Shown in pieces: positions 34,180 to 42,167 of a stretch of 64,000 nucleotides of DNA. The position numbers were made by a program, and so were the translations under genes. The stretch's first letter is position 1, and each line of letters opens with the position of its first letter. This DNA comes from Cyclobacteriaceae bacterium (GTDB lineage: Bacteria > Bacteroidota > Bacteroidia > Cytophagales > Cyclobacteriaceae): positions 4,258 through 68,257 of the forward strand of contig JAKISE010000005.1 in the NCBI GenBank assembly GCA_021648745.1. Direction: 5' to 3'. The notes under the pieces were generated by a model, which was given only the letters and a program-made list of their open reading frames with translations, searched no databases and had not been told where the DNA came from.

Positions 34180-35118
34180 TTAAAGTTTCTTAATTCGATC
34201 AATGAAGCTTTCAAAATCGCCTCTCTTTCTAACCACTAAAATTGGAAAATGTTTTTCATTACGTATAAGCTTTTCTGCTACGCTGCCTAATAATAAAGCA
34301 GCAGCAGTTTTACCTCTAGAACCCATAATTATTCCGTCAACAGTTTCTTTTTTAGCCAAATCTCTAATATCTGAGGTTTTGTCGTCATTAATATTATCAG
34401 AATAAATTGCGGTTAGCCTAACCCCTTTGGTGTCTATTGTTTGTATAAATTCTTCAAAATTCTCCTTAGCAAATTTTTTCATTAATTCGGCAAATTCGTC
34501 TCTCGATTTGCCAGAATAATGGTAGCCTGAAGGAACGGTATACACATTTTGACATAGAATTTCAATCGGGTCTTCTATCCTTGAAGCAATTAATATGGCT
34601 CTTTCCAGTGCTTGCTTTGAGTATTCAGAAAAGTCGATAGGCACCAAAAGTTTTTTAATTTTGCTACTTTTTTTTAAGTGCGAACTACTACCAATGGGCA
34701 CTGTAAGCACATGACAAGGAGATCTACTTGCAAGTCTGCTGGTAAACGTGCCTCCTCCATGTTTTAGTTCTTTACTGCCAACCATTACCATGTCAATGTT
34801 ATCAGCCTTTATGGTTCTTATCAAAGGCTTAATGCTATTGGCTTCGTGAGTAATGGTAAATTTGTAGTTTACCTTGCGTTTAGGCTTAAAATGAGACTTA
34901 ATTACCTCTTCTATCTCATTTTTCCGTTGTTCAAGGGTTTCTTTTTCAAGGTTAGGAAATTCCTTTTTCATACTTGGAGATAGACTAAACTCCACATCGT
35001 GCATAAAATGCACATCTGTAACTTCTGTAATGTTTACAAAAAAATGAGCGTAGTCCACAAGTTCGCTGTCTAATGAAGAATGATCAAGTGCTACTATAAT
35101 TTTTTGGATAGGTTGCAT
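34180..35118 (-). CDS. Universal stress protein with two UspA domains
   Basis: The 312-residue protein is a tandem UspA. Domain 1 (about 1-145) starts KIIVALDHSSLDSELVDYAHFF and contains IDMVMVGSKELKHGGGTFTSRLASRSPCHVLTVP. Domain 2 (about 155-300) starts KKLLVPIDFSEYSKQALERAI and contains IMGSRGKTAAALLLGSVAEKLIRNEKHFPILVVR. The domain 2 GS(x)GxxxxxxxGS pattern is near the ATP-binding consensus. The partner and signal are unknown. It stands alone on the minus strand, upstream of the ECF operon. Confidence 0.92.
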   Translation of the reverse strand: MQPIQKIIVALDHSSLDSELVDYAHFFVNITEVTDVHFMHDVEFSLSPSMKKEFPNLEKETLEQRKNEIEEVIKSHFKPKRKVNYKFTITHEANSIKPLIRTIKADNIDMVMVGSKELKHGGGTFTSRLASRSPCHVLTVPIGSSSHLKKSSKIKKLLVPIDFSEYSKQALERAILIASRIEDPIEILCQNVYTVPSGYHYSGKSRDEFAELMKKFAKENFEEFIQTIDTKGVRLTAIYSDNINDDKTSDIRDLAKKETVDGIIMGSRGKTAAALLLGSVAEKLIRNEKHFPILVVRKRGDFESFIDRIKKL

Positions 35119-35155
35119 AATGGTTGGTATGTTTTCAAAGGTTGAAATTAGTGAA

Positions 35156-36229
35156 TCACCACGTCTCTAACAAGTCGGTAAGCATTTCAAATTGTTCTTT
35201 TGAGTGGGTAGGAAAATTGGCGATTCGAACTTGGGAGTCGTTCATTTTTCCATATCCGGTTCCTGCTATGAGTTTTTTGTTAGCTAAAAAATTGATTATT
35301 GCTTGGGTGTATTCTTCTGTGTTAAGCACAATTATAGTGTCCGATCTTAGTATTTTATCTTTCACAAACAGTTTTAACTTGGGGTGGGTCTCAATCATTT
35401 TATAAAAAATGGCTGATTTGTATTTTATTTCACTCCTAATAATTTGAATGCCTCTGTTGAGCATATCGGAGGTAATTTGTGCTAATAAATATATGTTTAA
35501 CACATTAGGAGTAGAAACTGTTTGGTAGTTAGCTGCTTGCTTGGCTAACCCAAGCAAGTTGTGATAGGATATTAATTCTTTTTTATTTTTTTGAACTTCT
35601 TCTGCTCTAGCCATGCACCTATCATTCACAAGCCAAATGCCTAAACCTGCAGGTAAGCCAAAGCACTTTTGAACAGAAACATAAAGAGCATCAATTTTAG
35701 AATAATCAATGTCTAAATAGGGCAGAGAGGAAACGGCATCAACAGAAATAATTGCTTCAGGATTTTCTTCTCTTATCTTATAAACTATTTCTAGTGGTGT
35801 ACTAACTCCTGTGCTTGTTTCATTATGAGTGATTGCAATATGGTCTGCTTGTTTAACAAGATTATAATCAATTTCAGGAAAATCTCCCCATTCCGAACTT
35901 GTCAACAAAGCTTCTTTTTCAGAGTTGTTTACAATTTTATAAAATTTTTCTGAAAAAGCACCATTCACGATATGCAGAGATTTTTCCTGTATTAGACTTT
36001 CGGTTGCTAAATCCCAAACTTCGGTGGCTGAGTTAGTAAATAGAACCGAGTAATTATCTGGCAATTGCAAAAGCGCTCTTAAATTGGTGTCAACCTGTTT
36101 GTATATAGCCTTAAACTCTGTACCTCGGTGCGAAATAGAAGCTATTCCAGATCGCAACGCTGTTTTAGCATGTTGATCTACTGTGTAATACAGGGCAGAT
36201 GGGCCAGGGGTGAAAAATGTTTGATGCAT
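35156..36229 (-). CDS. Class V aminotransferase (SerC/alanine-glyoxylate aminotransferase-like)
   Basis: This 357-residue PLP-dependent enzyme starts MHQTFFTPGPSALYYTVDQH. It contains SISHRGTEFKAIYKQ and NSATEVWDLATESLI, then a HNETSTGV segment (135-142), the conserved Asp164 (SVDAVSSLP) and Schiff-base Lys188 (SVQKCFGLP). The family includes SerC and AGAT. In Bacteroidota similar enzymes accompany serA. Here serA/serB are 19 kb away, and no other aminotransferase is in the window, so a SerC role is attractive but not proven. Confidence 0.8.
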   Translation of the reverse strand: MHQTFFTPGPSALYYTVDQHAKTALRSGIASISHRGTEFKAIYKQVDTNLRALLQLPDNYSVLFTNSATEVWDLATESLIQEKSLHIVNGAFSEKFYKIVNNSEKEALLTSSEWGDFPEIDYNLVKQADHIAITHNETSTGVSTPLEIVYKIREENPEAIISVDAVSSLPYLDIDYSKIDALYVSVQKCFGLPAGLGIWLVNDRCMARAEEVQKNKKELISYHNLLGLAKQAANYQTVSTPNVLNIYLLAQITSDMLNRGIQIIRSEIKYKSAIFYKMIETHPKLKLFVKDKILRSDTIIVLNTEEYTQAIINFLANKKLIAGTGYGKMNDSQVRIANFPTHSKEQFEMLTDLLETW

Positions 36230-36517
36230 CCAATTGATATTTACTTATTCCAACACAAAAATAAAATAGTAAACTTTGGATTTAATGTAATGTCAACTAA
36301 TTATTTTTGAATAGCCACACAGATTCAACTGGTTCGGTTAACCAACATTATGAATGAAAATGAGTGATGTTACCGGCAAAATAAGGCCTCAACCTCTGGG
36401 TTTAGCATTAGCTAACAGTGGACTATTGACCCGGCCAACTAGCTTAAATCCTGATTCGCAGGGTTAACACTTCCCTTGGTCTGTGTGGTTTTTTTTATAA
36501 ACCTAAAGCAACTCAGG
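36230..36517. other. Intergenic region with distant inverted repeat
   Basis: No convincing gene is present. CCACACAGA (36315-36323) is mirrored by TCTGTGTGG (36480-36488), 156 nt apart. Near the right edge, CAACTCAGGTTA (36509-36520) matches the tip of the inverted repeat of the element at 41841-42107. Confidence 0.4.
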
Positions 36518-37480
36518 TTATAAGTACTCTTTCATAAACTCATAGGCTCTGCGCTCTGACCAATAGCTGCCATCTTTTGCAGAAGGCCCAAATCCTACAT
36601 GACCACCATTTTTAGGCGTTTCAAACCAAATATATTTATGCGTTTTTAATTGTTCGTATGGGTAGCACTCGTTTGGTAAAAAAGGGTCGTTTATTGCATT
36701 TACAATTAAGGTTGGCCTTTTAATTTTATTAAGGTAAAATAATGAACTCGACTTGGCGTAATAATCATTGGCATCTTTAAACCCGTGCAAGGGACCTGTG
36801 TAAGAATTATCAAACTCTCGCAAAGATTTAATGCTATCTATATCGTTCAACGGAAATTCGTTTCCCATAATTGCATACTTGGCTTTTAGCTTTTTTCGTA
36901 GTCTCTTTAAAAACCTCAAAGAGTATAATTTGTTTTTTGGCTTTTGAATTTCATCACTACCAGCACTAAGATCCATTGGAACGGAAAAAACAGCGGCACA
37001 TTTTATAATTGGTTGATTATGCTCTTCTAATTCTCCCATTAATTTTAATGTGAGGTTGCCACCTAAACTAAAACCAACAAGGGCAATTTCAGAATATCCT
37101 TTTAATACAGCATGGGCAATGACGGTTTGCAAATCGTAAGTAGCACCACTGTGATAAAACTTGGTGGTTAAATTCATTTGATCAGAGCAGCCGCGGTAGT
37201 TCCACCCCAAAGCATCTATATTATTGGTATTAGCAACCTGAGCCATTCCTTTTACATACTCACTATTGCTACTGCCTTCTAACCCATGTGAAATTATTAT
37301 CAGTTTATCAGAGCCAACCTTAAACCAGTCTAAGTCAAGAAAGTCTTCATCCAAAGTAGAAATTCTTTCTTTATCAGTTGGTAAAATCCTTACTTTGCGA
37401 AACATACTAGGAATTATTGTTTCTAAGTGTTCGCCAGAAAAGAATTTGGGTTTTTTATAGGATGAATTCGGAATGAGCAT
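36518..37480 (-). CDS. Alpha/beta hydrolase, YheT family
   Basis: The 320-residue protein starts with family-typical KKPKFFSGEHLETIIPSMFRK. It then has the LIIISHGLEGSSNSEYVKGMA strand-loop, the WNYRGCSDQMN block, the nucleophile elbow GFSLGGN, and a late GGHVGFG with the catalytic His. Asp is expected in NAINDPFLPNEC. YheT-like hydrolases are esterase-like enzymes of uncertain substrate. No signal peptide is present. The 3' end overlaps a short repeat motif (CAACTCAGGTTA). Confidence 0.9.
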   Translation of the reverse strand: MLIPNSSYKKPKFFSGEHLETIIPSMFRKVRILPTDKERISTLDEDFLDLDWFKVGSDKLIIISHGLEGSSNSEYVKGMAQVANTNNIDALGWNYRGCSDQMNLTTKFYHSGATYDLQTVIAHAVLKGYSEIALVGFSLGGNLTLKLMGELEEHNQPIIKCAAVFSVPMDLSAGSDEIQKPKNKLYSLRFLKRLRKKLKAKYAIMGNEFPLNDIDSIKSLREFDNSYTGPLHGFKDANDYYAKSSSLFYLNKIKRPTLIVNAINDPFLPNECYPYEQLKTHKYIWFETPKNGGHVGFGPSAKDGSYWSERRAYEFMKEYL

Positions 37481-37567
37481 TGACTATCAATATGAAAAGT
37501 ACAACTAAAGTAATGTAATTTCGTTCGAAGCTAAAAACTGATTTTGTAATTTATCCAACCTTACCTG

Positions 37568-39934
37568 ATGCCATTCCGAATTTTTGTATATGCCAAATTT
37601 ATAACTCTTGGTATTTTTTCTCTCTCGTTATCGTCTGTAGTCTCTGCACAACAAGATAAAACTACCTTAAATGGCTATGTACGAGACGCAGCTACAGGGG
37701 AAGAGCTAATTGGAGTTACTATCTACTTACCCGAAATACAGAAAGGTGTAACTACAAATGTGTATGGATTTTATTCCATTACTGTACCTGCCGGTAAATA
37801 TATAGTTAGTTTTAGCTATGTTGGCTATACTAAAGTTGAACAAGACATTGATCTAACAGCTAATACTGAACTTAATTTTGATCTTAAATCAGCAATAGAA
37901 ACCATGGATGAAGTGGTAATTACTGCTGAGGCCGAGGATGCCAATGTCACTGATTTAGAAATTAGCACTGAAAAAATTGATTTGGTGGCCTTGAAAAATA
38001 TGCCCTCAGTTTTTGGAGAACCCGACTTAATAAAGATGGTGCAGATGATGCCAGGCGTAATAACAGCGGGGGAAGGAACGTCATCCTATTTTGTAAGAGG
38101 TGGTAGTGCCGATCAAAACTTAATATTAATTGATGAAGCCCCCATTTACGACCCATCACATTTATTTGGTTATATTTCTGTTTTCAATTCTGATGTTATA
38201 AAGGATTCCAAGCTTTACAAGGGTGGGATTCCTGCTCAGTATGGTGGTCGTTTATCATCCATTTTAGATGTAAGAACAAAAGATGGGAATAATAAAAAAT
38301 ACGGAGGGTCAGCATCAATAGGTACTTTGGCCAGTAAGGCCACTATAGAAGGACCCATAATAAAAGATAAGGCTTCATTTATACTCTCGGCTAGAAGATC
38401 CTATGCCGATTTGTTTTTAAAAATGTCTGGCAATTCTAATAGCGTTTATTTTTACGATGTAAATGCAAAAGTAAATTGGAAACCATCAAATAAAGATCGG
38501 TTTTATGCAGCCGCCTATTTTGGGAGAGATGCATTTAATATTGATGGAGTTTTTGGGTTTGACTGGGGTAATGCTACAGGCACATTTCGATGGAACCACT
38601 TGTTTTCTGAAAAACTCTTTTCGAACACAACTTTTATAGCTTCTCAATTTGATTATGGGTTAGAATTAAGCGACCCTGCACTTGGCTTTAAATGGACCTC
38701 TGTTATTAATGAACTTTCATTTAAGCAGCATTTTAATTGGTTTATCTCACCCAAAAACGAACTAGATTTTGGATATAATTTTGTATATCGAAGGTTTGAA
38801 CCAGCCAACTTTAACCCAACAAGCGAATCTTCTATTTTTACGTCTACCGAACTGCAAAAGCTATACGCGTTAGATCACTCTTTATATGTAGGTAATAAGC
38901 AAACAGTTAGTAGTAAGCTTTCACTTATCTATGGCCTCCGATTATCTATTTTTCAAAATGTTGGGCCAGGAGATGTAAAAATTTATGACGACCCTCAAAA
39001 TAATATTAGACCAACGGTAATTCGAGTTGATACTTACGATAACTTTGAATCAATCATAAATTATATAAACCTAGAACCAAGATTTTCTGCCCGATACTTA
39101 ATTAATGACCTGAGTTCGGTAAAAGCATCTTATAATCGAATGGTTCAGAATGTTCACCTAATCTCTTCCGGTACGGTGCCACTTCCTTTTAACACCTGGA
39201 ATCCTAGTTCAACCTACTTAAAGCCTCAGATTGCCGACCAAGTAGCAGTAGGATATTTTAGAAATTTTAAGGATAATATGTATTCGTTGTCTTCTGAAGT
39301 GTTTTATAAAAAAATGCAAAATGTCACTGATTTTGCTGATAATGCAGATGTATTTTTTAATGAAGATTTGGCCACTGAATTTAGGCAAGGTGATTCAGAA
39401 GCCTATGGGTTAGAACTGCAGTTTAAAAAGACAAGAGGCCGGTTTACGGGGTTTGTTAACTACACATGGTCTAAATCTACTAGGTTAATTCCAGGAGTAA
39501 ACTTAGGCAATCCATTTCCTTCTAATTTCGATCGTAGAAATGCCTTTAATATATTGGCTAGCTATTTATTAAGTGAAAGATGGAATTTTTCTTCAACATT
39601 TACCTATAGTACAGGCAGACCTATTACTTTGCCTACAGGGCAATACGAGTATCAATTTTATAGGCCATCTTACATTTCAGAACGCAATGGATATTTATTG
39701 CCAGCCTATCATCGCTTAGATTTTTCGGCAGTTCTTACCCCACTAAAAAATAAGAACAGACATATTCAAACTAAGTGGGTGTTTGCTATCTATAACGCAT
39801 ATAATCGGCAAAACCCGTTCACTCTACATGCACGAGATATAGAGGTTGATGATGTATCCACCGGTCAGAAGGAATTTGTGATGATTTACTTATTTCCAAT
39901 TGTGCCTTCAGTAACTTTTAACCTTAGCTTTTAA
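37568..39934 (+). CDS. TonB-dependent receptor with CarboxypepD_reg-like domain
   Basis: The 788-residue protein has a hydrophobic leader and VSAQQDK. A CarboxypepD_reg-like domain (about 32-115: TLNGYVRDAATGEELIGVTIYLPE) comes before the plug. The plug is recognisable (LIKMVQMMPGV, SYFVRGGSADQNLILIDEAPIYDP, GGRLSSILDVRTKDG). A large beta-barrel follows, ending in PSVTFNLSF with a terminal Phe. It overlaps the following DUF4249 gene by one base (TAATG). The pair suggests import of an unidentified nutrient across the outer membrane. SusD is absent, which is unlike polysaccharide-uptake operons. Confidence 0.94.
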   Translation: MPFRIFVYAKFITLGIFSLSLSSVVSAQQDKTTLNGYVRDAATGEELIGVTIYLPEIQKGVTTNVYGFYSITVPAGKYIVSFSYVGYTKVEQDIDLTANTELNFDLKSAIETMDEVVITAEAEDANVTDLEISTEKIDLVALKNMPSVFGEPDLIKMVQMMPGVITAGEGTSSYFVRGGSADQNLILIDEAPIYDPSHLFGYISVFNSDVIKDSKLYKGGIPAQYGGRLSSILDVRTKDGNNKKYGGSASIGTLASKATIEGPIIKDKASFILSARRSYADLFLKMSGNSNSVYFYDVNAKVNWKPSNKDRFYAAAYFGRDAFNIDGVFGFDWGNATGTFRWNHLFSEKLFSNTTFIASQFDYGLELSDPALGFKWTSVINELSFKQHFNWFISPKNELDFGYNFVYRRFEPANFNPTSESSIFTSTELQKLYALDHSLYVGNKQTVSSKLSLIYGLRLSIFQNVGPGDVKIYDDPQNNIRPTVIRVDTYDNFESIINYINLEPRFSARYLINDLSSVKASYNRMVQNVHLISSGTVPLPFNTWNPSSTYLKPQIADQVAVGYFRNFKDNMYSLSSEVFYKKMQNVTDFADNADVFFNEDLATEFRQGDSEAYGLELQFKKTRGRFTGFVNYTWSKSTRLIPGVNLGNPFPSNFDRRNAFNILASYLLSERWNFSSTFTYSTGRPITLPTGQYEYQFYRPSYISERNGYLLPAYHRLDFSAVLTPLKNKNRHIQTKWVFAIYNAYNRQNPFTLHARDIEVDDVSTGQKEFVMIYLFPIVPSVTFNLSF

Positions 39935-40761
39935 TGTCTAAAAATATTTACATACTACTAATAGTTCTGGCTTCATCATTTGGCTGTGAAAAAGTAGTTG
40001 AAATTGATATTGGCCAATCTATTCCCCAAATAGTAATTGAAGGCCTTTTAACAGATAGAGACACCACTCATTTTGTGAAAGTAAGCAGGTCAATTCAGTT
40101 TTATGAAATTGGCTTGGCTCCGGTAACCGATGCCATAATTACTGTAAATGGCGATGGAGAAACCTATAATTACACTCATAATCCTATGGCAATTGACAGT
40201 ATGAATGGATACTATTTCTCTGATTTGGAGTATGCTGGAAAAATTGGTGCTGACTATTTACTATCAGTAGATGTAGCAGGGGTAAACTATAGTGCCACCG
40301 ATACAATGCATTTTGTTACTCCTATTGACAGCTTATCTTTTTCAATCGCTGCCCACATGAGTGAAGAAGATGAACAAGATGGCAAAATTTATCAATTATT
40401 ACTTTATGCCGCTGAACCACAAGATACTGAAGACTTTTATCAGTTCCAGTTTTACAGAGACAGTAATCTGATAGCCTATCCAGACAATATCTATGTGTTT
40501 TCTGATGTTGCCTTAGGTTCTTCTCTTAATGGTTTGCCTTCACCGGTGTTGTTTAGAAAGGGAGAAATGGCAGGTGTTCGAATATTTAGTATTTCTAGAG
40601 AACAGTATATTTTTTATACGGATTTGGCAAATTTATTAAATACTGATGGGGGTATGTTTAGTCCACCCCCTGCTAATCCGAGAAACACGTTCTCGAATGA
40701 AGCATTAGGTTTATGGCAAGTTTCAGCCATTAGTGAAGATTCAATTCGAATTGATCCTTGA
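39934..40761 (+). CDS. DUF4249 lipoprotein, partner of the TonB receptor
   Basis: The 275-residue protein has a lipobox at Cys18 (LASSFGC). The DUF4249 core begins VVEIDIGQSIPQIVIEGLLTDRDTTHFVKVSRS, and later parts show the usual beta-rich domain. Its ATG overlaps the receptor stop codon (TAATG), so the two are translationally coupled. DUF4249 proteins typically follow TonB-dependent receptors in Bacteroidota and are probably surface-exposed substrate-binding partners; the substrate is unknown. Confidence 0.9.
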   Translation: MSKNIYILLIVLASSFGCEKVVEIDIGQSIPQIVIEGLLTDRDTTHFVKVSRSIQFYEIGLAPVTDAIITVNGDGETYNYTHNPMAIDSMNGYYFSDLEYAGKIGADYLLSVDVAGVNYSATDTMHFVTPIDSLSFSIAAHMSEEDEQDGKIYQLLLYAAEPQDTEDFYQFQFYRDSNLIAYPDNIYVFSDVALGSSLNGLPSPVLFRKGEMAGVRIFSISREQYIFYTDLANLLNTDGGMFSPPPANPRNTFSNEALGLWQVSAISEDSIRIDP

Positions 40762-40872
40762 TATGTCTGGCTAAGAAAACAGACTTCTGAGCTATAATAG
40801 TGAAAATAGATTTGTTATTATGGAACTAAATTTCCAGAAAAACCATTTTAGTACCTAATCAACATTACTCCA

Positions 40873-41322
40873 ATGAAAAAGAAAACTTTGTTACTAGCAG
40901 CCATAATCTTTGTTTCACTTAGCTCACACGGCCAAAGTGGAATGACAAAAATTGCAACTTCAAATACTGTGGAAGCAACAGTAAAGAAATTAACCAACGT
41001 TTTAAACAGCAAGGGACTTCATGTTTTTTCTGTAATAGATCATAAAAAAGGGGCAGAGTCTGCTTCAATGGAATTGAGACCCACCACTGTTATTATTTTT
41101 GGAAACCCGGCAGTAGGAACTAAGTTGATGAATTGTGACCAATCGATTGGAATAGATTTACCAATGAAATTTTTAGTTTGGCAAGACAAAGAGGGTAAAA
41201 ACTGGGTTGGTTATTATAAACCATCAATGTTTGCAAATAAATATGATTTGGAGTTATGCCAAGCTGTTTTAGAAAAAATGGATGGAGCCCTAGCTAAGTT
41301 TGCTTCTCTGGGAACCGAATAA
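40873..41322 (+). CDS. DUF302 domain protein (secreted)
   Basis: The 149-residue protein has a signal peptide (MKKKTLLLAAIIFVSLSSHGQ). Its DUF302 core includes NTVEATVKKLTNVLNSKGLHVFSVIDHKKGAE, then ELRPTTVIIFGNPAVGTKLMNCDQSIGIDLPMKFLVWQD. The single domain covers nearly the whole protein. DUF302 has a conserved beta-sheet fold with unknown biochemistry. It is a single-gene unit with a 111-nt upstream gap. Confidence 0.92.
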   Translation: MKKKTLLLAAIIFVSLSSHGQSGMTKIATSNTVEATVKKLTNVLNSKGLHVFSVIDHKKGAESASMELRPTTVIIFGNPAVGTKLMNCDQSIGIDLPMKFLVWQDKEGKNWVGYYKPSMFANKYDLELCQAVLEKMDGALAKFASLGTE

Positions 41323-41433
41323 TAGAATTAGCTCGCTTACCGTTGACTATACCTAAGGTGTATATATTTAATTATTAATTTTTGTCTATACTTAAAATTC
41401 TATATATTACACCCCAAAGCAATGCAATAGATA

Positions 41434-41832
41434 ATGAGCGATAAAACGGAATTTAGGGCTGAATTTGATATCAACGCATCAAAAAAGATGCTTTATCCAT
41501 ATATTTTTTCTCCAAGTGGTTTATCTCAATGGATGGCCGATGATGTAACGGTAAATGAAGATAAAGTATTTAATTTTATTTGGGACGGTGAAGACCATAG
41601 AGCAAAAATGGCTGCACATAGAGTTAATAATTTTGTTCGGTTCGAATTCGTTCCTAAAGAAGGAGAAGATGAAGACGATTTGGCTTATATCGAAATTCGA
41701 TTGGAAATGAACGAGCTAACACAGTCTGTTTTTATTGCCATTATAGATTACTCTGATATTGATGACGATGAAGAGTCGATGGATTTATGGGGTAGTCTTG
41801 TGGATTCTCTTAAAGAAATAGTAGGAGGCTAA
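41434..41832 (+). CDS. START-like domain protein
   Basis: The 132-residue protein is acidic (many Asp/Glu in the C-terminal half: EGEDEDDLAYIEIRLEM, DYSDIDDDEES). It has a START/Bet v1-like segment (FRAEFDINASKKMLYPYIFSPSGLSQWMADDV). It precedes the LptF-type permease, an arrangement commonly seen in Bacteroidota. A role in lipid binding or envelope assembly is a family-based guess. A MITE-like element (41841-42107) sits between the two genes, so they may not be co-transcribed here. Confidence 0.8.
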   Translation: MSDKTEFRAEFDINASKKMLYPYIFSPSGLSQWMADDVTVNEDKVFNFIWDGEDHRAKMAAHRVNNFVRFEFVPKEGEDEDDLAYIEIRLEMNELTQSVFIAIIDYSDIDDDEESMDLWGSLVDSLKEIVGG

Positions 41833-41840
41833 GTTGCTAA

Positions 41841-42107
41841 TAACCTGAGTTCGACCTAAGGAATGCTATCAGCTTTAAGCGAAAGTTTCATAAACAACAC
41901 TAATTTTTGCCGGACTAACGGGTTAATCCAAAGAAATTAGAGGCGGTTTAGGGAAGTTTCGATAAAGCCCAAAGGGAAAATTTCTAGTAGGCAATCTTTT
42001 GGAGATAAAAATCTAGAAATAATCAACTATTTCTTCGCTTTTTATCTCCAAAATCTCACCCACTATCTTATTTTCTGAGAGCTACTCCTTAGGTCGAACT
42101 CAGGTTA
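41841..42107. repeat. MITE-like element with perfect 22-bp terminal inverted repeats
   Basis: Positions 41841-41862 (starting TAACCTGAGTTCGACCTAAG) are the exact reverse complement of 42086-42107. The element is 267 bp and has no gene. Inside, a long hairpin sits at 41997-42053. The outer sequence shows AAT on both sides, a possible 3-bp target duplication (weak, since the flanking bases are also part of the palindrome). Remnants of its right end may occur at 54226-54257 (26 of 32 positions match) and at 36509-36520. Confidence 0.7.
41997..42053. repeat. Long nested hairpin within the MITE-like element
   Basis: TTTTGGAGATAAAAA (41997-42011) pairs perfectly with TTTTTATCTCCAAAA (42039-42053), and inner AGAAATA (42015-42021) pairs with TATTTCT (42028-42034). 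This makes 22 paired bases in 57 nt. It could act as a terminator or structured RNA, or as a hairpin needed for DNA movement. Confidence 0.7.
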
Positions 42108-42167
42108 ATATCTAACTCTTTATTTTTGTACTTTATTTTGGCATATTCTTTGCCATTAGGGTAGTAC

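Noticed and set aside
36354..36467. 37-codon reading frame (MKMSDVTGKIRPQPLGLALA) in the 36.2-36.5 kb gap
   Set aside because: Too short, no recognisable family and no RBS or promoter; could be part of a repeat. Left unannotated.
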